Assembly: GCF_014170305.1 (NCBI RefSeq)
Contig: NZ_LZZT01000018.1
Span: 62,001-126,000 of the forward strand
Source of the DNA: Achromobacter sp. UMC71
GTDB taxonomy: Bacteria; Pseudomonadota; Gammaproteobacteria; Burkholderiales; Burkholderiaceae_B
Direction of reading: 5' to 3'
DNA: 64,000 bases
The position numbers and the translations under genes are program-made. Each line of letters starts with the position of its first letter. Positions within the stretch are counted from its first letter, which is position 1. Below the pieces are notes generated by a model. It was not told the origin of the DNA and did not search any database. It worked only from the letters and a program-made list of their open reading frames with translations. Below are positions 60,256 through 64,000 of this stretch, one piece after another.

Positions 60256-61170
60256 ATGTATCTTACCCACCCGGCATGCCGCTTGCATGAAATGGGCAGT
60301 TGGCATCCGGAGAGCCCGCAGAGGCTGGACGCCATTTCCGACCAGTTGCTCGCCAGCGGCCTGATGCCTTATCTGGATGACCGGCAGGCGCCTCAGGCGT
60401 CCCGCCACGACCTGCTGCGCGTCCACACTGTCCAGTACCTGGACAGTCTGCGTGAACATACGCCGGACCACGGGTATTACCCGATAGATCCCGACACCCT
60501 CATGAATCCGCATACCTACGAAGCCGCGTTGCATGCGGCCGGCGCGGGCGTGGCGGCGGTCGATGCGGTGATGGGCGGCGAGGCCCGCACGGCGTTCTGC
60601 GCGGTGCGTCCCCCCGGGCATCACGCCTGCCGCTCGCAGGCCATGGGGTTCTGCTTTCTGAACAACGTGGCCATCGCGGCCCGCCATGCCCTGGATTTTC
60701 ACGGGCTGTCGCGAGTCGCCATCGTCGACTTCGACGTGCACCATGGCAACGGCACCGAGGACGTCTTCGCGGGCGACGACCGGGTGCTGATGTGCAGCTT
60801 CTTCCAGCATCCGTTCTTTCCCAACAGCGGGGCCGAGCATCCGGCAGCCAACATGCTGAACGTGCCGGTGGCGGCCTACACGACGGGCGCCGCCGTGCGC
60901 CCCATCGTCACCGATACGTGGCTGCCCCGGCTCGAGGCGCACCGCCCTGAACTCATCTTGATATCAGCCGGCTTCGATGCCCATCGCGAGGACGATATGG
61001 GGCAAATGGGGCTGGTGGAGGCCGACTATGCCTGGATCACCGAGCAGCTCGTGGACGTGGCCGAACGCCACTGCCAGGGCCGGATCGTCAGCACGCTCGA
61101 GGGCGGTTACAACCTGTCCGCCCTGGGCCGCAGCGTCGTGGCGCATATACGGGCGCTGGCGAAGCTGTAG
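60256..61170 (+). CDS. histone-deacetylase-family zinc amidohydrolase
   Basis: 304 residues from ATG 60256 (GGAG nearby; ATG 60247 also possible). RPPGHHACRSQAMGFCFLNN, VDFDVHHGNGTEDVF and SAGFDAHREDDMGQM provide the His-His dyad and the Asp/His/Asp zinc site; GGYNLSALGRSV near the end. Bacterial members deacetylate small molecules such as acetylpolyamines or aceto compounds. The protein substrate label does not apply. etfBA follow after 72 bases and a hairpin. Confidence 0.9.
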   Translation: MYLTHPACRLHEMGSWHPESPQRLDAISDQLLASGLMPYLDDRQAPQASRHDLLRVHTVQYLDSLREHTPDHGYYPIDPDTLMNPHTYEAALHAAGAGVAAVDAVMGGEARTAFCAVRPPGHHACRSQAMGFCFLNNVAIAARHALDFHGLSRVAIVDFDVHHGNGTEDVFAGDDRVLMCSFFQHPFFPNSGAEHPAANMLNVPVAAYTTGAAVRPIVTDTWLPRLEAHRPELILISAGFDAHREDDMGQMGLVEADYAWITEQLVDVAERHCQGRIVSTLEGGYNLSALGRSVVAHIRALAKL

Positions 61171-61197
61171 AATCAGGAAAAAATTGTGCAATGCGAT

Positions 61198-61224
61198 CCC
61201 GGCGCATCGCCGGGTAATTAATTT
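61198..61224 (+). terminator. possible terminator after the deacetylase-like gene
   Basis: CCCGGCG / CGCCGGG stem with a CAT loop followed by TAATTAATTT. It lies upstream of etfB and could alternatively shape its leader. Confidence 0.45.
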
Positions 61225-61242
61225 CCATTTGGAGGCAGCGGG

Positions 61243-61992
61243 ATGAAGGTGTTGGTACCTGTCAAGCGCGTCGTTGACTACAACGTCAAGGTGCGCGTCA
61301 AGTCTGATCAGACTGGCGTGGATATCGCCAATGTGAAGATGTCCATGAACCCCTTTGACGAAATCGCCGTCGAAGAAGCGACCCGCCTGAAGGAAAAGGG
61401 CGCCGTGGCTGAAGTCGTGGCGGTTTCTTGCGGCGTTGCGCAATGCCAGGAAACCCTGCGCACCGCCATGGCAATCGGCGCCGACCGCGGCGTGCTGGTC
61501 CAGACCGATGCCGAACTGCAGCCCCTGGCCGTGGCCAAACTGCTCAAGGCCCTGGTCGATAAGGAGCAGCCGCAATTGGTGATCCTGGGCAAGCAAGCCA
61601 TCGACGACGACGCCAACCAGACCGGCCAGATGCTGGCCGCCCTGCTGGACTGGCCGCAAGCCACGTTCGCCAGCAAGGTCGAGCTGGCCGACGGCAAAGT
61701 CACGGTGACGCGCGAAGTGGACGGTGGCCTGGAAACCCTGACGCTCAAGCTGCCCGCCATCATCACCACCGACCTGCGCCTGAACGAGCCGCGCTACGTC
61801 ACGCTGCCCAACATCATGAAGGCCAAGAAAAAGCAGCTTGACACCGTCACGCCGCAAGACCTGGGCGTGGACCCGGCGCCGCGTCTGAAGACGCTCAAGG
61901 TCAGCGAGCCGCCCGCTCGCAAGGCCGGCATCAAGGTGGCCGATGTCGCGGCCCTGGTGGACAAACTCAAGAACGAAGCGAAGGTGGTCTGA
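61243..61992 (+). CDS. etfB: electron transfer flavoprotein subunit beta
   Basis: 249 residues. [71 protein letters not shown] and [17 protein letters not shown] are classical EtfB. ETF takes electrons from acyl-CoA and other dehydrogenases and passes them to ETF-quinone oxidoreductase. Strong SD TTGGAGG. It precedes etfA by a single base. Confidence 0.97.
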   Translation: MKVLVPVKRVVDYNVKVRVKSDQTGVDIANVKMSMNPFDEIAVEEATRLKEKGAVAEVVAVSCGVAQCQETLRTAMAIGADRGVLVQTDAELQPLAVAKLLKALVDKEQPQLVILGKQAIDDDANQTGQMLAALLDWPQATFASKVELADGKVTVTREVDGGLETLTLKLPAIITTDLRLNEPRYVTLPNIMKAKKKQLDTVTPQDLGVDPAPRLKTLKVSEPPARKAGIKVADVAALVDKLKNEAKVV

Positions 61993-61993
61993 G

Positions 61994-62923
61994 ATGACGA
62001 CGCTGGTTATTGCCGAACACGATAACGCCCAGCTCAAGGGCGCAACCCTGAACGCCGTCGCCGCCGCCGCCAAGATCGGAGGCGACGTCCACGTGCTGGT
62101 CGCCGGCGCTAATGCCCGCGCCGTGGCCGACCAGGCCGCGCAAGCGGCCGGCGTGGCCAAGGTGTTGCTGGCCGACGCGCCGCAGCTGGCCGACGGCCTG
62201 GCCGAGAACGTCGCCGCCCAGGTGCTGGCCGTGGCCTCCGGCTACAGCCACATCCTGTTCCCAGCCACCGCCTCGGGCAAGAACGTCGCGCCGCGCGTGG
62301 CCGCCAAGCTGGACGTGGCCCAGATCTCCGACATCATCGGCGTGGAATCCGCTGACACCTTCCAGCGCCCGATCTACGCCGGCAACGCCATCGCCACCGT
62401 GCAATCGGCCGACCCGGTCAAGGTCATCACTGTGCGCACCACCGGCTTTGACGCCGTGGCCGCGCAGGGTGGTTCGGCTGCCGTGGAAGACGTGGCCGCC
62501 GTGGCCGATTCGGGCCTGTCGAGCTTCGTTGGCCGCGAAGTCGCCAAGAGCGATCGTCCGGAACTGGCCGGCGCCCGCGTCGTCGTTTCCGGTGGCCGTG
62601 GCCTGGGCAGCGCCGAGAACTTCAAGATCCTGGATCCGCTGGCCGACAAGCTCGGCGCCGCGCTGGGCGCCTCGCGCGCCGCCGTGGATGCCGGCTACGC
62701 GCCCAACGACTGGCAGGTTGGCCAAACCGGCAAGATTGTTGCGCCGCAGCTGTACGTGGCAGTGGGCATCTCGGGCGCCATCCAGCATCTGGCGGGCATG
62801 AAGGATTCCAAGGTCATCGTCGCCATCAACAAAGATCCCGAAGCGCCGATTTTCGGCGTGGCCGATTATGGCCTGGTGGGTGATTTGTTCCAGGTCGTTC
62901 CCGAGCTGACCGGCGCCCTGTAA
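61994..62923 (+). CDS. etfA: electron transfer flavoprotein subunit alpha
   Basis: 309 residues from ATG 61994. N-terminal domain with [21 protein letters not shown] and the FAD domain [40 protein letters not shown] and [20 protein letters not shown]. Partner of EtfB; could serve the acyl-CoA dehydrogenase at 18079 among others. Ends before a strong terminator. Confidence 0.97.
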   Translation: MTTLVIAEHDNAQLKGATLNAVAAAAKIGGDVHVLVAGANARAVADQAAQAAGVAKVLLADAPQLADGLAENVAAQVLAVASGYSHILFPATASGKNVAPRVAAKLDVAQISDIIGVESADTFQRPIYAGNAIATVQSADPVKVITVRTTGFDAVAAQGGSAAVEDVAAVADSGLSSFVGREVAKSDRPELAGARVVVSGGRGLGSAENFKILDPLADKLGAALGASRAAVDAGYAPNDWQVGQTGKIVAPQLYVAVGISGAIQHLAGMKDSKVIVAINKDPEAPIFGVADYGLVGDLFQVVPELTGAL

Positions 62924-62946
62924 ACCGCCTTTTTTTTGCCGTATCC

Positions 62947-62978
62947 AAAGCCCGCGGACATTATGTCCGCGGGCTTTT
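62947..62978 (+). terminator. intrinsic terminator after etfA
   Basis: A perfect 14-bp stem (62947-62960 with 62964-62977) with a TTA loop and a short T run. A similar A run on the left would let it work from the other side. Confidence 0.88.
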
Positions 62979-63026
62979 CCATGCTCGGCTGACAAACGCA
63001 ACCATTTGATATTTATTCGGCAAATC

Positions 63027-63054
63027 TTTTGATCTTTAGAAAGATTCTGATAAT
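63027..63054 (+). promoter_or_regulatory. candidate promoter of the AspT-like gene
   Basis: TTTTGA (63027-63032) and GATAAT (63049-63054), 16-base spacer, in an AT-rich stretch. The palindrome ATCTTTAGAAAGAT (63032-63045) lies between them and could bind a regulator. Confidence 0.45.
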
Positions 63055-63117
63055 GTGTTCCGCGCGCAGCTAGATTCGCGCAAGTGCTTGGCCTATACAT
63101 AACGAAGGAGATTCGGG

Positions 63118-64000
63118 ATGGAATGGTTCTTTGACACTCTGCGAAAATATCCAGAGCTTGCGATATTCCTTACCCTCGGTCTGGGGTATTGGATAGGCGC
63201 CAAGAAGATATTCGGATTTAATCTGGGGGCAGTGACCGGCACCTTGCTGGTCGGTGTACTGGTTGGCCAGCTCGACATCACCATCGCCCCCATCGTCAAG
63301 CAAGTCTTTTTCCTATTGTTCCTGTTCGGCCTGGGTTATGGCGTCGGGCCGCAATTCTTTCGCGGCATGAAAAGCGATGGCCTGCCGCAGGTCATTTTCG
63401 CCGTCATCATCTGCGTCATCTGCCTGTTGGTTACCTGGGCCACCGCCGTGGGCTTCGGTTTCGATGCCGGCACGGGCGCGGGTCTGCTGGCCGGCGCGCA
63501 AACCATTTCCGCGGTCATGGGGGTGGCCACCGATACCATCAACGGCTTGGGAATCGACGCGGCGACCAAGAAGAAATGGATCGACAGCATTCCGGTGGCT
63601 TATGCGGTCTGCTATATCTTCGGCACGGTGGGCAGCGCCTGGCTGCTGGCGTCGCTGGGCCCCAAGCTGATGCGGGTCGATATTGTCAAGGAGTGCAAGG
63701 AGTACGAGGCCAAGATGTCCGGCGCCTCCGATTCGATGGAGCTGTCCGGCTACCGCAAGTTCACCGCGCGCGCCTACAAGCTGGATCATTCGGAGTTCGC
63801 CGGCAAGACCGTCGCCGATCTGGAGGCGCGCTTTGTCGAGGCGCGGGTATTCGTCGAACGGATCCGTCGCGGTGACCAGATCATCGACAACGACTCCACC
63901 ACGGTGCTGCAGGCGGGCGACGTGCTGGGCGTGACGGGCCGGCATGACGCGCTGGTGTTGCAGGCGGCCGGCATCATCGGCGCCGAGGTCGAAGACCGCG
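63118..64000 (+). CDS. AspT-like aspartate/alanine exchanger, N-terminal part
   Basis: Open from ATG 63118 (AAGGAG SD) to the right edge; 294 residues are visible. Starts MEWFFDTLRKYPELAIFLTL; about five membrane helices follow, with FGLGYGVGPQFFRGMKSDG and GAQTISAVMGVATDTIN, motifs of the aspartate:alanine exchanger family (AAEx). A hydrophilic TrkA_C-type domain begins near residue 210 (LDHSEFAGKTVADLEARF...VLQAGDVLGVTG). Typical members are about 560 residues, so roughly half is missing. In Bordetella-like genomes an aspartate 4-decarboxylase gene often follows, which would lie outside the window. Confidence 0.82.
   Translation, partial: MEWFFDTLRKYPELAIFLTLGLGYWIGAKKIFGFNLGAVTGTLLVGVLVGQLDITIAPIVKQVFFLLFLFGLGYGVGPQFFRGMKSDGLPQVIFAVIICVICLLVTWATAVGFGFDAGTGAGLLAGAQTISAVMGVATDTINGLGIDAATKKKWIDSIPVAYAVCYIFGTVGSAWLLASLGPKLMRVDIVKECKEYEAKMSGASDSMELSGYRKFTARAYKLDHSEFAGKTVADLEARFVEARVFVERIRRGDQIIDNDSTTVLQAGDVLGVTGRHDALVLQAAGIIGAEVEDR

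Noticed and set aside
1..64000. CRISPR array, insertion sequence, prophage or integron
   Set aside because: No regularly spaced repeats, transposase, integrase or phage structural genes were seen; gene order and base composition look like core chromosome, apart from AT-richer intergenic gaps.

Overview
The window is chromosomal DNA of a high-GC betaproteobacterium, most likely Achromobacter or Bordetella (Alcaligenaceae). The evidence is the ssrA tag peptide ANDERFALAA, ferrous-iron genes of FtrCD type, a Bug-type solute receptor, natural Gln at the GyrA position equivalent to E. coli Ser83, and the order gyrA-serC-pheA-hisC-tyrA-aroA-cmk-rpsA-ihfB. The genus is inferred. I see no insertion sequence, prophage, CRISPR array, rRNA or convincing tRNA; the only stable RNA gene is tmRNA.

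Layout. 1-2.7 kb: end of an iron permease (ftrC), polyferredoxin ftrD and a PhzF-like enzyme. 2.8-4.1 kb: small envelope/stress genes (BON, DUF1328, CsbD) and a 41-residue lipoprotein. 4.2-13.7 kb: a cyanophycin locus, with two tandem cyanophycin synthetases diverging from an unusual ABC exporter (PH-like domain plus zinc ribbon), a DUF1854 protein and a GNAT-like protein. 13.8-18.1 kb: DUF455, MOSC, lytic transglycosylase, YidB-like and a DUF4434-like lipoprotein.

18.1-33.3 kb is the most interesting part: an 11-gene minus-strand run with tiny gaps or overlaps. In transcription order it encodes WecB (UDP-ManNAc supply), a BcsB-like periplasmic protein, an NfrB-type glycosyltransferase with a C-terminal MshEN (c-di-GMP-binding) domain, an NfrA-type outer-membrane porin, two AlgX/AlgJ-like SGNH acyltransferases, an AlgI/DltB-like MBOAT, a DltC-like carrier protein, a DltA-like adenylating ligase, an AlgF-like adaptor and an acyl-CoA dehydrogenase. 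I read it as a c-di-GMP-controlled, probably ManNAc-containing exopolysaccharide system carrying its own carrier-protein-dependent (amino)acylation module, a Nfr + Dlt + Alg hybrid. I know of no characterised system with this composition, but I could not search.

33.7-38.8 kb: CDF metal exporter, tmRNA, MFS exporter, gph, ubiG and ompA. 39.2-50.5 kb: the gyrA to ihfB supraoperon linking gyrase, serine and aromatic amino acid synthesis, CMP kinase, ribosomal protein S1 and IHF. 50.7-54.2 kb: lapA-lapB-hldA-hldD (LPS assembly control and heptose synthesis). 54.4-56 kb: ComEA-like protein and cysM. 56-59 kb: a catabolic locus (Bug receptor, IclR regulator, divergent cyclase-family hydrolase). 59-63 kb: MltB-like transglycosylase, deacetylase-like hydrolase and etfBA. 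The last gene, an AspT-like aspartate/alanine exchanger, runs off the right edge.
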